The notes beneath the pieces were generated by a model. The model had not been told where the DNA came from and did not search any database. It saw only the letters and a program-made list of their open reading frames with translations. Position numbers and translations under genes: made by a program. From contig OX438743.1 of NCBI GenBank assembly GCA_949316235.1, positions 23,309,771 through 23,373,770 of the forward strand: DNA of 64,000 nucleotides, given 5' to 3'. Positions 43,489-53,486 of this stretch are shown here, in pieces (position 1 is the first letter of the stretch; the number at the start of each line of letters is the position of its first letter). The stretch comes from Oegoconia quadripuncta (taxonomy: Eukaryota > Arthropoda > Insecta > Lepidoptera > Autostichidae).

Positions 43489-45200
43489 AAAATTATAGGT
43501 ATCCTTTCTCTATTAAAAACTGCTTTTATTTGCCTAGCTCTTTCCATTACCTTCTGTACTGTGTTGTCATGAATTTCTTCCGTCTCTCCCGCTACTAAAA
43601 TATCATCAAACCACACATTTACATTTGGTATGTCTCCAAAGTATCTTTCCACTTCTTCCTGGAACAAATCTGGTGCACACGTTAAGCCATAAGGCAACAC
43701 TAAATATCTATAGACACCAAACTGCGTACTGAAGCAACATTTCCAAGAAGCACTCTCACTTAATCGCAAATGATGAAACCCTTCGGCAAGATCAAACACG
43801 GAAAATATTTTTTTCCCTTTTAATTTACTGGCAATTTCATCTAAGGTTGGTAGCATTTTTGGTTTTCTTACTGTAACCTTATTAAGATCGGTGGGGTCTA
43901 AACACAATCTAATTTTCCCATTTGGTTTCTCCACAATGACTACTTTATTTATACATGCCTCACTATTTATATTTTCTACTTTCACAATGGCTTTCCTGTC
44001 AACTAATCTTTCAAGCTCCATCCTTAAAGGTTCATGTAAGCAATTTGGTAATTTTTTTGGAGGCCAACATATTTGTTCATACTCTCTAGTAGGTATATCA
44101 CATTCTCTAGGAAATGACCCGTAGCCACTAAATACATCTTTATTTTTGTTCACAAAGTTCTTTAACACCTGGTCTTTTGAATCAAAATTGTCAACCGTAT
44201 ACACTCTTCTCACTAAGTCTAGAGACATACATCCTTCTCTACCCAACAGCAAAATTGTACTTTTAGATGAAATAATGAAAGTTTCATAAACATGTCTATC
44301 TTTATAATGACATAATAAATTTACCTGTCCAAGGGGTCTCTCTTTTGATCCCTCAAATCCTTCCAAAACACTCGCAAATGGTATTAGAATTAACTTTTTC
44401 TGTTTGTTTATCTTTTCAAATATAGAAACAGGCATTACACTCACATCAGCTCCAGTATCCAACTTACATTTAAAATCCTGATCTTCAATTCGGATATACT
44501 CCCAGAACTCACTATAATTTTTTATTTTATTAATATTATTTCTCATATTTACACTATGACAATACATTGTTTCCTCTTCATCTCCACTTACATTGCTGCT
44601 GTTATCACACTTTATTTCTGATACCTTGTTGGTTTGATTTGCCCGACAACACACTGCAAAATGGTTGTATTTGCTGCACTTAGCACACTTCTTGCCATAA
44701 GCACCACATTGCCTGGGTGGATGAAATTTATCACACCTTGTGCACTTCTCATTTCTTCTCTCAAAATTCTGAACCACTTTCCCAGATGGTTGTTTAGTAT
44801 ATTTAACTGCTCCCACAGATGTACTCTCCATCATAGTAGCCATTGACTGGACTTGCAATCTACTTTGCTCACTAGCTCTACAAAAACTAATGGCCTTATC
44901 TAAGGATAAATTGTCTATTCTTAATAATCCTTCCTGTACTCCCTTATCTGTAATCCCGCATACAATTTTGTCTCTCAAAATTTGGTCTACCAGTTTCTCA
45001 CTGTCTTTCTTTTCCTCATAGTTCGAACTTTGGAGTAGTTGTCTGCAATCACTCAGAAAATGATCAAAGCTTTCTCCGTCTTGCTGCAGACGCCTATTAA
45101 ACTTGAATCTCTCAAAAACCGTTGAGGACCTTGGGTTCACATAGTTATCAATGGCCTCTATCAAACCATCATAGGTTATGGTGTCTAACGGGAATGTTGA
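43479..45200 (-). pseudogene. Gag-protease-RT fragment of the LTR element
   Basis: 561 or more codons are open. The gag-like helix-rich part is followed by two zinc knuckles (CTRCDKFHPPRQC and CAKCSKYNHFAVC), an aspartic protease core (KLDTGADVSVMPVS) and the front half of reverse transcriptase (CLDPTDLNKV, FSVFDLAEGFHHL, QFGVYRYLVLPYGLTCAPDL, and WFDDILVAG as the catalytic box). It ends abruptly after this in unrelated residues (RIPIIFCP). RNase H and most of the integrase are gone. Upstream it is separated from the gag start by a one-base frameshift near 45205. Confidence 0.85.
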
Positions 45201-45202
45201 TA

Positions 45203-45385
45203 TTATTCTAGCCGCCTCTGGCCCATTATGTTTCTTAACAGTGCAACTTTGATCCTGTCTTCTTTCATGTCACCTCCAGTGGTAATCATATAGTCTTGGA
45301 ATTGTTCCTTCCAGAACTTCCACTCCGTAGCCGCATTTTGACTGTTTAAGTCTAGGTTCGGCGGTAATTTTGTCGACTGCGCCAT
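45203..45385 (-). pseudogene. Gag N-terminus of the LTR element
   Basis: The ATG (45385-45383) has its A in the last base of the 5' LTR and its TG in the primer-binding site. The 60-codon frame (MAQSTKLPPNLDLNSQNAAT...) matches a gag start and ends at a stop at 45203. The homologous frame resumes one base off just downstream. This is the shortest leader possible. Confidence 0.7.
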
Positions 45386-45534
45386 GTTTTATGTTTAATA
45401 TAAACACTACACAGATTGCTTCAATGATTATTTATTTGCAAATTCCCACATAACTCTTACATTAATTCACATAGCATGACATTATAAAAAGCGGGCTAAA
45501 CCACAGACTAATTCAAACCACAGAGTATAAAACA
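45385..45534 (-). repeat. 5' LTR
   Basis: 150 bp, no difference seen from 42906-43055. Confidence 0.95.
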
Positions 45535-45539
45535 GAGAG

Positions 45540-45665
45540 AAAGATTTCTTTTTTGCACCAGAACAACAAATATAACAGACAATAGTATAAACAATAGATC
45601 ATATACAAAGCTGGCATTACTTCTATAAGAGATGTCTTCCAGTGGACCTGGGCATTGAAGTAGAA
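45540..45665 (-). mobile_element. LINE 3'-UTR fragment
   Basis: On the minus strand, tccactggaagacatctctt atagaagtaatgcc is a decayed version of the shared hairpin block. It is probably part of the sequence into which the LTR element jumped, or an adjoining copy. Confidence 0.45.
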
Positions 45666-45719
45666 ATCGAAAAATTAAGAGTTTAGCATACAAATTGTGT
45701 GCTAAAGAAAACATTATAC

Positions 45720-46048
45720 TTTTTTATGCACAACAGGTTAGCACTTGACCTCAATCACAACTGATGTTAAGTGAAGATGAGGTCGAAGATGGAGGCGTAC
45801 TGACCCGGAAACCCCGACATATTTGGGGGACTGGCTATCTTATCTCTGACAACCGGAACACAACAATGCTATTAACATTGCTGCTTGGCGGCATATTTAG
45901 ATAAGATGGTGGTAGCTAGCCAGGCGGACATTTAAAATGCCCTACCACCAACCAAACCGGGTACTATACATGTACCCCGCTGGGGATCGAACCCGCGCCC
46001 TCCGAATCGTAAACCCAATGTTGTTTACATTGAGCCACATAGGCGGTT
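45720..46048 (-). mobile_element. SINE family A, copy 6 (near full length)
   Basis: acttttttatgcacaacagg, ttagcacttgacctcaatca through tgtaccccgctggggatcga to tgagccacataggcgg. Confidence 0.85.
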
Positions 46049-46134
46049 AAACCTTCCACCTTACACCAACAAAAGCATAACAAAAACACCGTTTGCCGCA
46101 GGCTCACTGCTACAAGTAATACCAGTTAATTCCC

Positions 46135-46340
46135 TTGTCCGCAAACAATTACTCGGTGTCCCGTAAGCCTGTGCCGATTGTCCCTAATCCGAGTCCCGCA
46201 ATTAGTCTGTCACGGCGGCGCGGCGACCAATCAATATCGCGGGACAACGCGGTGGGAGAGCCTGACGGACCGTCAAAGGGTCCTGTTCCATCGACTAATT
46301 CATCGATAAGCGTAATGCTTATTTGTTTATTGAAGTGATT
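46135..46340. other. GC-rich low-copy island
   Basis: It includes ccctaatccgagtcccgcaa, ttagtctgtcacggcggcgc ggcgaccaatcaatatcgcg and atcgataagcg. K50-type (taatcc), GATA/DREF-like and CCAAT-like sites can be read. Open frames on both strands (about 65 codons) have no recognised content. It could be a regulatory element of the homeobox gene about 5 kb downstream. Confidence 0.25.
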
Positions 46341-46417
46341 CAAACAAACGTCTCTACATGGGGTTGGTTCAAAAATATTATATATTATGAAATGTCTTTC
46401 GCGAGGTTATTATATTA

Positions 46418-47112
46418 GGTCCTTACCTATGAAATTGGCGTCTTAACGAAATTGGCGAAGAACTTCATTAAGACTGTTTTCTCCATACAAACGTTTTTGA
46501 CTTTTTTTTGGGAATGGCAAATCCAAATTTAGCTAAACTTTGTGTGTATTATCGGATAACATTAAGTTAAGTATAGGCAGCGTTAATTTTTAAAATAACC
46601 GCTTTATAAAAGTTTCAGCGAATCTAAGAAATGATTATGGGAAGCACATTATATTTTATTTTGTTTTGTTTTATTTCATTTTGATTATTCTAAAATGGTA
46701 TGACGTTGACGTAACAATGGTTACATACTTATACTTTCTTAATTAATTTTTACATACATATAACAATATGTTTTACTATTGTATACAGGAATTTGTTTTT
46801 TATGTTATTATTTTTTGTTTTATGTTTGACAATCACTTTTATTTTAAATTTCATAAATTTACGAAACTGTATGTATGACATGCTATTGTAAAAGTGAACT
46901 AAATAAATCTAATCTAATCTAATCATGAAAAGAACTCTGTTAAATTTTTTTTTATTATGTGATTTAGCCGAGAAATTAAAAAATATTTCATGTGAAACCT
47001 TGAAATAATATTCAATTTTTCAAATAAAAACAAATTTGGATATAGCTTTGAAAATCGCAGAAATTGGTACATTATGATTAACGAAGAAAAAAAACTCCAA
47101 TTTCAAAGGTAA
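46418..47112. mobile_element. MITE copy 2, interrupted
   Basis: Left end taggtccttacctatgaaat tgg; right end ccaatttcaaaggtaaagac cc. The interior is collinear with the reverse of 39905-40262 except for an insertion at 46651-46921. Confidence 0.7.
46651..46921 (+). mobile_element. LINE/SINE 3' end with (TAATC)n tail, inside the MITE
   Basis: It starts in tattttattttgttttgttt and ends gaactaaataaatctaatct aatctaatc. The uninterrupted MITE reads gaagcacatgaaaag, so cat is duplicated around the insert. Non-coding. Confidence 0.65.
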
Positions 47113-47311
47113 AGACCCAATATAACATATAATAACAGTTGAGAGAGATTTTAGGGGTACTAATATATGTACTTAAAACCCGATAGCACATTTTAGACTT
47201 GTTGACAAAAATAATACATTGTTTTTGAAAAAAATATGAGAAATGTTGAAACAAATATTCATAATGTTATATATTTCCATAGTAAGAATCTACGTAACAG
47301 TTTTTAAATGA
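47113..47311. other. Unassigned sequence
   Basis: Nothing recognisable. Confidence 0.35.
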
Positions 47312-47480
47312 TCCAGGCGCATTGCATTTTTTTTTAAATATTCGTAGCGCCTAATCGACATCACGAGTGACATCACCTCGTTGAATGCAGATACGTCGTG
47401 CGTAGAACCTGCCAGCACTTTATGTCGGGATGTCGAGTAGGCGCTACGAAATATATCATAAAAATCTCAATGCGCCTGGA
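47312..47480. mobile_element. Small foldback/MITE, 169 bp, arms about 50 bp
   Basis: Outer block tccaggcgcattg is inverted as caatgcgcctgga. Inner block ttcgtagcgcctaatcgaca is inverted as tgtcgagtaggcgctacgaa. The centre is about 65 nt. No coding. Confidence 0.7.
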
Positions 47481-47771
47481 CCATACTTGTTAATGTATGA
47501 TGCATGTACATGTACTGCTTGCTATTAAACAAGCAGTAATATAATATCCAAAATACTGATATAATAAATTATAGTCTTTCGAGCAACAAACAGCACAACA
47601 GCAATAATAAAAGAGCGTCGAAAATTCGCACATTTTGAAGAACTCGTAAACTGATCGTCGGCTGTTTTTTCGACGGAAATTCGTAATAGGAATATTTTAA
47701 AGCAGAATATTGTGCAGAAAAATTCTGTGAAAATGTAAATATTAATTTCTCATATTCACATTCAAAAAAAA

Positions 47772-47850
47772 AATGTATTTGTGTAGTTTATCAACCATCT
47801 AGTATGTTTACTGTGGACCTAGATGGCGCTGTGTGTTTGTGCAGACATTT
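47772..47850 (+). mobile_element. SINE family D, 3' fragment
   Basis: gtagtttatcaaccatctag, tatgtttactgtggaccta, gatggcgctgtgtg. Confidence 0.7.
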
Positions 47851-48235
47851 ATTTATTATTTATTTATTACATTCATTTATTTATTGCGAAGAACGTGGCT
47901 ACAAACGTTTCTCTTTTAATTTCATTTAATCTTTAACCATAATCATCATATCTAGCACAGGATGTCCACTGCTGAACTAGAGATAGATAGATGGTCATAG
48001 ATTGTCAGAGCGTCCGGTTGGAAGCGATCTGCATCCGACTGTAACATAAGTTCGAAACACGCCATTTCGACGCACGTTAGCGCGACAAATCGCGACAAAC
48101 GAAATATCCATGCACGGAATAGCGACAAATGTATTCCGCGACATTTATCGGATCCACTTTGTGCGTGAACTTGAGCTTTCTGATGAGGCCAAAGTTATCC
48201 CTGTTAACACATTGATTCAAACACTGAGATACAGC
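47851..48235. other. Unassigned sequence
   Basis: Includes the reversed RTE 3' trace at about 47955-47975. No supported gene. Confidence 0.35.
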
Positions 48236-48548
48236 TGCCTCCGTGGCTATGTAAACAAAATTGGGTTTACGATTCGGAGGTCGCAGGTTCGATCCCCAGC
48301 GGGGTACATGTTTAAGTACTCGGTTTGGTTGGTGGTAGGGCATTTTTAAATGTCCGCCTGACTAGCTACCACCATCTCATCTAAATCTGCCGCCAAGCAG
48401 CAATGTTAATAGCATTGTTGTGTTCCGGTTGTCAGAGATAAGATAGCCAGTCCCCCAAATGTGTTGGGGTTTCCGGGTCAGTACGCTTCCACCCTCGACC
48501 TCATCTTCACTTAACATCTGGTGTGCTTGAGGTCAAGTACGAACCCGT
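48236..48548 (+). mobile_element. SINE family A, copy 7, the best sense-strand copy
   Basis: Head cctccgtggctatgtaaac, box B aggttcgatccccagcgggg, body caccatctcatctaaatctg and tccggttgtcagagataaga, tail gaggtcaagtacgaacccgt. No poly-A follows. An RTE 3'-UTR scrap (ctgctccccaacagtggggg) abuts at 48549-48605. Confidence 0.85.
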
Positions 48549-48689
48549 GACGGTGACGCAGGCTGCTCCCCAACAGTGGGGGTGGTAAGGCTGCTAATGA
48601 TGAATGACTAGAATATATAGGTAGACACATTTTGGTTAGTACGCTACTAGCTTAAAGCTATATTATTCTCAACTAGACACAGCTAGCTA

Positions 48690-48850
48690 GCGAGCTATGT
48701 GCGCCTGGAACATAATACAGGGTGGAGTATTAATCCGAGCGCAGATCGGGTTTAATCAACAAATTTAATTACAAATTAACTGTTTTGTGGAGCGTCGCTC
48801 TGTGCCGCCGGCTGCCAGGTGTAGGGTTGTCACTTAACTATTATAATATT
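48690..48850. promoter_or_regulatory. Candidate homeodomain-site cluster
   Basis: Within about 60 bp: attaatccg, tttaatcaac, tttaattac and aaattaactg, followed by a GC-rich patch (ctctgtgccgccggctgcca). It is low-copy, 2.6 kb upstream of the Vsx exon. Regulatory function is inferred only. Confidence 0.25.
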
Positions 48851-49254
48851 ATGATGCACAAGTTGACAGTTTGGACATATACTAACTGAAAAACAAATGG
48901 CTACTTCTGTGATATATTTCTATATAGGCAATAATCGCAGCTATTTATTTTATTTTCTTTAATTATGATAACGAACAAGACATAAACAAACGAACTGTAC
49001 TTGTGATGTGTGAAGGATTCGAAATGCCTTAATTATAGGTTACCACGATATATGTAGTAAAAAGTAATCATAATTGTGAAACCTATAAACTATTATAGTT
49101 ATTTATGTATTTTCTTTTGTACAACTTTACAAACTAGATCAGAAAAACTATGAATCTTTAAAACTACTTTAAATTAATAAGATCATTTTTATTTTCACTT
49201 CTATTGCTTTCAAATTGGGCTGATAAATTGTTTGATTGGTCGCCTATAACCTTG
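48851..49254. other. Unassigned AT-rich sequence
   Basis: Nothing recognisable. Confidence 0.35.
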
Positions 49255-49460
49255 CAGAATCAGAATCAGAATCAATTTATTATAGCACTGCGGTACATGG
49301 GTGATATTACAATATTGTTGCATTGGTTCGACAGTACGACGGCGTACAATATTAATTTTCATGCATGTATAATTTAAATGAAGAATTAAAATTAATTATA
49401 ATATTATGAAATCTAACATTTGCAGTGCTATAAAAATATAAAAATGTCAAAGTATTAATA
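49255..49460 (-). mobile_element. Retroelement 3' end with (TTCTGA)n tail
   Basis: gcagaatcagaatcagaatc, aatttattatagcactgcgg is, on the minus strand, a 3'-UTR ending in tandem gattct units. Confidence 0.45.
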
Positions 49461-49831
49461 ACAATTATGTCAATGGTACTTTTTAGAATAAAATTCCTTA
49501 AGACTATAAAATACGTTATTTACCAGCCAATCGCTCCAGCCAAAATCCAGCAAATTGCCATTGCGATTACCAGCAAAGATCGCTGTTTCTGTTTTATTAT
49601 ACAACGTTTTATTTGATGGTATCTTTAGTCAGATTTTCCAGTTTCCATTCTCGCGTTGGTCACTTAACTGCCACTATACAACGCGCTCTCCGAGAAGAGC
49701 TGCTAATTTAGGTGCTGTCATCATCTTAAACATAACCACTGGGACCTTCTCGATCTCTGCCTCCTACAAGAAAGTGTAAAAATAGTATAATACTTAATAT
49801 GTGTGGAAGATTTTGCGTTAACTTACTTTTC

Positions 49832-50330
49832 CTTTTTTTTTTCTTTTTTATATGAGATAGCGGCAAACGAGCATGCGGGTCACCTGATGGAAAGTAATCA
49901 CCGCCGCCCATGGACACCCGCAACACCAAAAGGGTCTCAGATGCGTTGCCGGCCTTTGAGGAAGGTGTAGGCTCGTTTCTTGAAGGTTCCAATGTCGTAC
50001 TCGTTCGGGAATACCACTGCCGGAAGTCCGTTCCACAGGGTGGTCGTTCGTGGTAAGAAGGTTCTTGAGAAACGTACAGTGGTAGACTTCCACTCATCCA
50101 GGTGATGTGGATGGAAATTTAATTTTCTCCGAGAAGTGTATCGGTTAAATTGAGCAGCGGGTATTAGCTCGAACAGTTCTTCAGAACACTCCCCATGAAA
50201 TATGCGATAGAGAATGCAGAGGGACGCGACGTCTCTTCGCAACGCCAGGGGATCCAGTCGGTCAGTGAGACTCTCTTGGCCGACAATTCGGACTGCGCGA
50301 CGTTGAACGCGGTCAAAAGGAAGTAATTAG
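49832..50330 (-). mobile_element. 5'-truncated LINE family V
   Basis: T-run tail, 3'-UTR (gagatagcggcaaacgagca, tgcgggtcacctgatgg, ...ccgcccatggacacccgcaa) and an intact C-terminal frame. Related pieces at 21668 and 27147. Confidence 0.8.
49937..50323 (-). pseudogene. LINE family V ORF2, C-terminal fragment
   Basis: 129 codons are open, starting mid-protein at [20 protein letters not shown]. They continue [42 protein letters not shown] and end with [16 protein letters not shown]. This is the region after the RT thumb. It has no catalytic motif. It has no stop, so the truncated insertion is fairly young. Confidence 0.8.
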
Positions 50331-50339
50331 AATAAAAAA

Positions 50340-50575
50340 AATATTCTTCCAGTAATTCTTTAGGCGATAAAAACCAAAATCCCCGACAGCATATTTTGTA
50401 TGTTGGATTTTTTACTTTTTGTATTCTATGACACTCCATACGGATCAAAGCGAATCTAACGACACCTTGCATTTCAAAATCCGTCAAACTGTTTAGACTG
50501 CAGGAGATAACTTTGAAATCTACATACATACACTCAAAAAAATTACCCTCCTTGCTTCAGTCGCGTAAACAAATG
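50340..50575. repeat. Dispersed repeat G, copy 3
   Basis: aaaccaaaatccccgacagc, attctatgacactccatacg, gaatctaacgacacc and aaaaattaccctcct. The opening cgacag and the closing accctcc blocks match the inverted pair in copy 1. Confidence 0.6.
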
Positions 50576-50589
50576 TGATTTTTCGAAAT

Positions 50590-50790
50590 ATAAGCATTGA
50601 CAACCCTATGCAGCGCTACGGGCAGGGCGTCTCGTCGGGCGTCGACAACGTTCCAAATTTGAAAATTTAATTTAGTCCCGTTTTGTTCCCGCTAATTGGT
50701 TTGTTTTCTATGCTTGTTTAATATTGCACATCCACTCCAGTAGGCGTGCCTGTGTACAACATTACTTAACCTCATCTATTAATAGCTAAA
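50590..50790. other. Low-copy sequence with homeodomain-type sites
   Basis: ggcgtctcgtcgggcgtcga, gaaaatttaatttagtcc and ccgctaattggtttg. No coding frame and no repeat partner. Possibly regulatory. Confidence 0.2.
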
Positions 50791-51109
50791 TCATCTCTAA
50801 TCAGTTGTTGTATAGCGGTTTTTTATTGAATGTTTGGCACAATATGTAATCCCAACTAATATTATTGCGAAAGTTTGTGTGTACTATTTTTTATTATTAT
50901 TTATTTATTAACAAAAATTTTTACACACATCATATGAAGTCTCTGCTTCCCGAACTAGGTAGACATCCTGTCTCGCCGTCCCCCAGGGGAGCGGTATGCG
51001 TCACGTGTTTCCCCGCGTCAAAAAAAAAGGTAGACACCTGTATCTCAGGAATCAGTATCTTCGCCTATTTCTGTCCTTAAATATGTCAATAAACTATTGT
51101 TAATATTAA

Positions 51110-51296
51110 TAAAGTTTGTGAGTATATCTGTATGTATGTTTGTTACCTCTTCACGCCTATACGGCTGAACAGATTTGGATGAAATTTAGTGGGTAGACAG
51201 ATTAAGACCTGGATTAATATATAGCCAATTTTTTTTTTCTGAACCGATTTTGATGAAATCTTCAACGCGGACGAAGTCGCGGGCGGAAATCTAGTC
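51110..51296 (+). repeat. Variant repeat E
   Basis: ataaagtttgtgagtatatc, ...gcctatacggctgaacagat, ttggatgaaatttagtgggt, ...gcggacgaagtcgcgggcgg aaatctagt. The same variant, reversed, frames repeat H at 57214-57977. Confidence 0.7.
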
Positions 51297-51376
51297 CTGC
51301 AATATTTATTGTTATATAATGCTAATATAACCTGCAATAGCCACACGTATAACCACAAAATAAATAATAAAAGTAT

Positions 51377-51378
51377 AA

Positions 51379-51417
<39 letters not shown>

Positions 51418-51421
51418 ATAT
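51377..51421 (+). repeat. (AAAT)n microsatellite at a splice acceptor
   Basis: Tandem aaat units end about 10 bp before the AG acceptor of the Vsx exon. Only ttcttcaac separates the repeat from the splice site. Confidence 0.95.
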
Positions 51422-51432
51422 TTCTTCAACAG

Positions 51433-51607
51433 GTGTGGTTCCAGAACCGGCGTGCGAAATGGCGCAAGACGGAGAAGTGCTGGGGCAGGTCCACCATCAT
51501 GGCGGAGTACGGCCTCTACGGTGCCATGGTGCGCCATTCCCTGCCCCTGCCGGAGACCATCCTGAAGAGCGCCAAGGAGAACGACTCAGTCGCGCCCTGG
51601 CTACTCG
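51433..51607 (+). CDS. Vsx: Vsx/Chx10 homeobox gene, exon with homeodomain end and CVC domain
   Basis: A 175-bp exon. Acceptor tttcttcaacag precedes 51433, and donor g|gtgagt follows 51607 (phase 1). The first 14 residues are homeodomain positions 47-60 ([14 protein letters not shown], with Q50 and N51), so the upstream intron sits at the 46/47 position common in paired-class genes. Next comes the CVC domain: [45 protein letters not shown]. Homeodomain plus CVC defines the Vsx1/Vsx2 (Chx10, ceh-10) family, transcription factors of visual-system and other neurons. GC-rich third positions contrast sharply with the flanks. Which Vsx paralogue this is cannot be told from one exon. The exons before and after were not found in the window, so large introns are implied. 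Confidence 0.92.
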
Positions 51608-51837
51608 GTGAGTTTGGTGAGGATATTTTGACATTGTTGAATATTAACTTCTTTAAACCAATGGGGATATTATTAGTTTACGCATTCTATCCTTGTTATC
51701 GAAACCTATCGGTAATGCTCCTCTGGCGCGTAGGAGTAACAGTGACAGAGCTATAATTAACTACAACCACGACGCATAATACACCATAGACGAACCGCTG
51801 GAAAGCTCATAGCTCAACTGCAATCGTTATTCCTTTA
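51608..51837 (+). other. Vsx intron start, unassigned
   Basis: The open frame continues into the intron to 51756 by chance. Nothing else is recognised. Confidence 0.5.
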
Positions 51838-52275
51838 TGATAAACTGGATGGACACGCGTTTGACCACAATCCCACCTTGTTCTTAAGCACAACAGGTTA
51901 CCTCAATCACTCCTGATGTTAAGTGAAGATGAGGCCGAAGGTGGCGTAGTGACCGTGAAATCGCGTCTTATTTGGTGATCTGAATATCTTATCTCTGACG
52001 ACCGGAACACAACAATTGCTGTTTGGCGCAGAATTGGATAACATGGTGGTAGCTAGTCAAATGCCCTACCAAACAGAGTACTAAACAGGTACCCCACTGG
52101 GGATCAAACCCCCGACTTCTGAATCGAATGAAATCGTAAACCCTATGTTCTTTACAATGAGCATGGAGGCGGTTAAAACCTGATGGAAAGTGACGATGTG
52201 GTCGAAGATGAAGCATGCGACCTTACTAATGCCTATTCACCCTGCTCTTAAAGATTCCAAGGTTGTAGGATTTCG
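51838..52275 (-). mobile_element. LINE family R 3'-UTR, split by a SINE
   Basis: taaactggatggacacgcgt, ttgaccacaatcccacc (51838-51878) continues at 52174 with cctgatggaaagtgacgatg, tggtcgaagatgaagcatgc, ...caccctgctcttaaag. The uninterrupted order is seen at 28684-28800. Confidence 0.7.
51879..52173 (-). mobile_element. SINE family A, copy 8, nested in LINE family R
   Basis: aagcacaacaggttacctca, atcactcctgatgttaagtg, ...ggtaccccactggggatcaa, ...gagcatggaggcgg. Diverged, with a short body. Confidence 0.8.
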
Positions 52276-52554
52276 GGGAAAAAAGACGCTTACGTTTGGG
52301 ACATCCCTGATCACCCTATTTGGGATAAAGATGTACGTTTAGAAATTGATAATATTGTCTAGTCTATTACAATACGAATTTGTATATGTAAAGAAGCCCT
52401 TTGAACATATATCTTATAATATTATGATAACTCATTTATTGCCCAGACAATAAGGGCCATGTTTATGGATACAATCATCAGTACTTAACAAATATATGTT
52501 ATTGACGCAAACACACATAATTCATTGAAAGGGCTTTGTATACATTTTTTCAAT
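52276..52554. other. Unassigned sequence
   Basis: Nothing recognisable. Confidence 0.35.
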
Positions 52555-52834
52555 AAGGTTCCCATGGTTATACCAAAATTGTCTTTTCAATAAATTTAAA
52601 GATACTATAAAACATAAACTTATTCAGAGAGTGTATTATAAAATATCAGACTATTTAGACAATAACCAGCTCGGTCACAGTCCAGGCTATTTCACAATTA
52701 ATAATGAGATATTATTGTGACGTGTTGCAACTTGAGTTTCTTGCTTGTTCTTCTCACGAGAATATTGCCTTTTGAACAAGCAGTAGCTTAAAAAATGTAT
52801 TTCCAGAGTACCCTGTTTACAAAATAAGCATTTT
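52555..52834 (+). mobile_element. Family J LINE 3' end
   Basis: cttttcaataaatttaaaga, tactataaaacataaactta, ...gaacaagcagtagctt, ...acaaaataagcattttt. Only the last ORF2 codons and the 3'-UTR remain. Confidence 0.75.
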
Positions 52835-53301
52835 TAGGATTCCGTAGTCAACAAGGAACTTATAGTTTCCTCATGTCTGTCTGTGTGTCCGAGGTTTAGC
52901 TCAGGGGCTCTTAGTATACTAGAAAGCTGTAATTTGGTATACACATAAAGCTGATGAAGCGATAAAATAAAATCTTAAAAAATATCGTTTTTAGAGTACA
53001 CGTAAATGGGGGATAGATTTTCTTTTATTTTCGTACCCCATCGTATGGGGTGTCGTATGTATTAAGAAATATTGTTCTTTAAAGTGCTAATTTTTGTTAG
53101 AGACCAGTGTAAAATAAAAGCTATGCGTGATTTGGAATACGTAAAAAAATCACGGCAGTAGTATAATGAATACTTATATTATAAGGAAAACTATTACAGG
53201 TAAGCAGGTTTTACAAGTTAATGTTCACAATCGAAAAACTTATAAAATATACTTTCCGTTGAAAATTATTTGTCAAACATCAAAATGCCAACTTCTAAGT
53301 T
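52835..53301. other. Unassigned sequence
   Basis: Nothing recognisable. Confidence 0.35.
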
Positions 53302-53486
53302 TTTTTATGAACAACGGCCAACCCATTGTGCATAACTAGACTTCAATCACAGCTGATGTTAAGTGAAGATGAGGTCGAAGGTGGACCGGAACACAACAAT
53401 GCTATTAACATTGTTGCTTGGCGGCAGAGTTAGATAAGATGGTGGTAGCTAGCCAGGCGGACATTTAAAATGCCCTACCACCAACA
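53302..53486 (-). mobile_element. SINE family A, copy 9, head missing
   Basis: ttttttatgaacaacggcca to aaaatgccctaccaccaa. The tRNA-derived head is absent, and about 100 bp of the body is deleted after gaggtcgaaggtgg. Confidence 0.75.

Larger units (their letters stand above)
42906..45534 (-). mobile_element. Ty3/gypsy-like LTR retrotransposon with 150-bp LTRs, deleted pol
   Basis: The LTRs at 42906-43055 and 45385-45534 appear identical base for base, begin tgttttat and end ataaaaca. The 5-bp flanks gagag (42901-42905 and 45535-45539) are the target duplication. Sense is the minus strand. A tRNA-type primer site, TGGCGCAGTCGAC, starts directly after the 5' LTR, and a purine tract (AGGAGGGAGA, 43056-43065) lies directly before the 3' LTR. 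Coding: gag start, frameshift, gag-protease-RT fragment, then the integrase C-terminus. RNase H and the integrase core are missing. The overall layout suggests the Mag-like branch, which is an inference. Confidence 0.9.

Noticed and set aside
46135..46343. Overlapping 64-67-codon frames on both strands in a GC-rich island
   Set aside because: Both frames are explained by few stops in GC-rich DNA. No splice sites or motifs were found.
49726..49800. Possible minus-strand exon after a good acceptor (cactttcttgtag)
   Set aside because: The best frame stops after about 29 residues, with no recognised motif and no donor. The acceptor alone is not enough.
51608..51756. Extension of the Vsx frame past 51607
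   Set aside because: The donor gtgagt follows the conserved WLLG, and the downstream residues are unlike any Vsx protein, so this is intron read-through.
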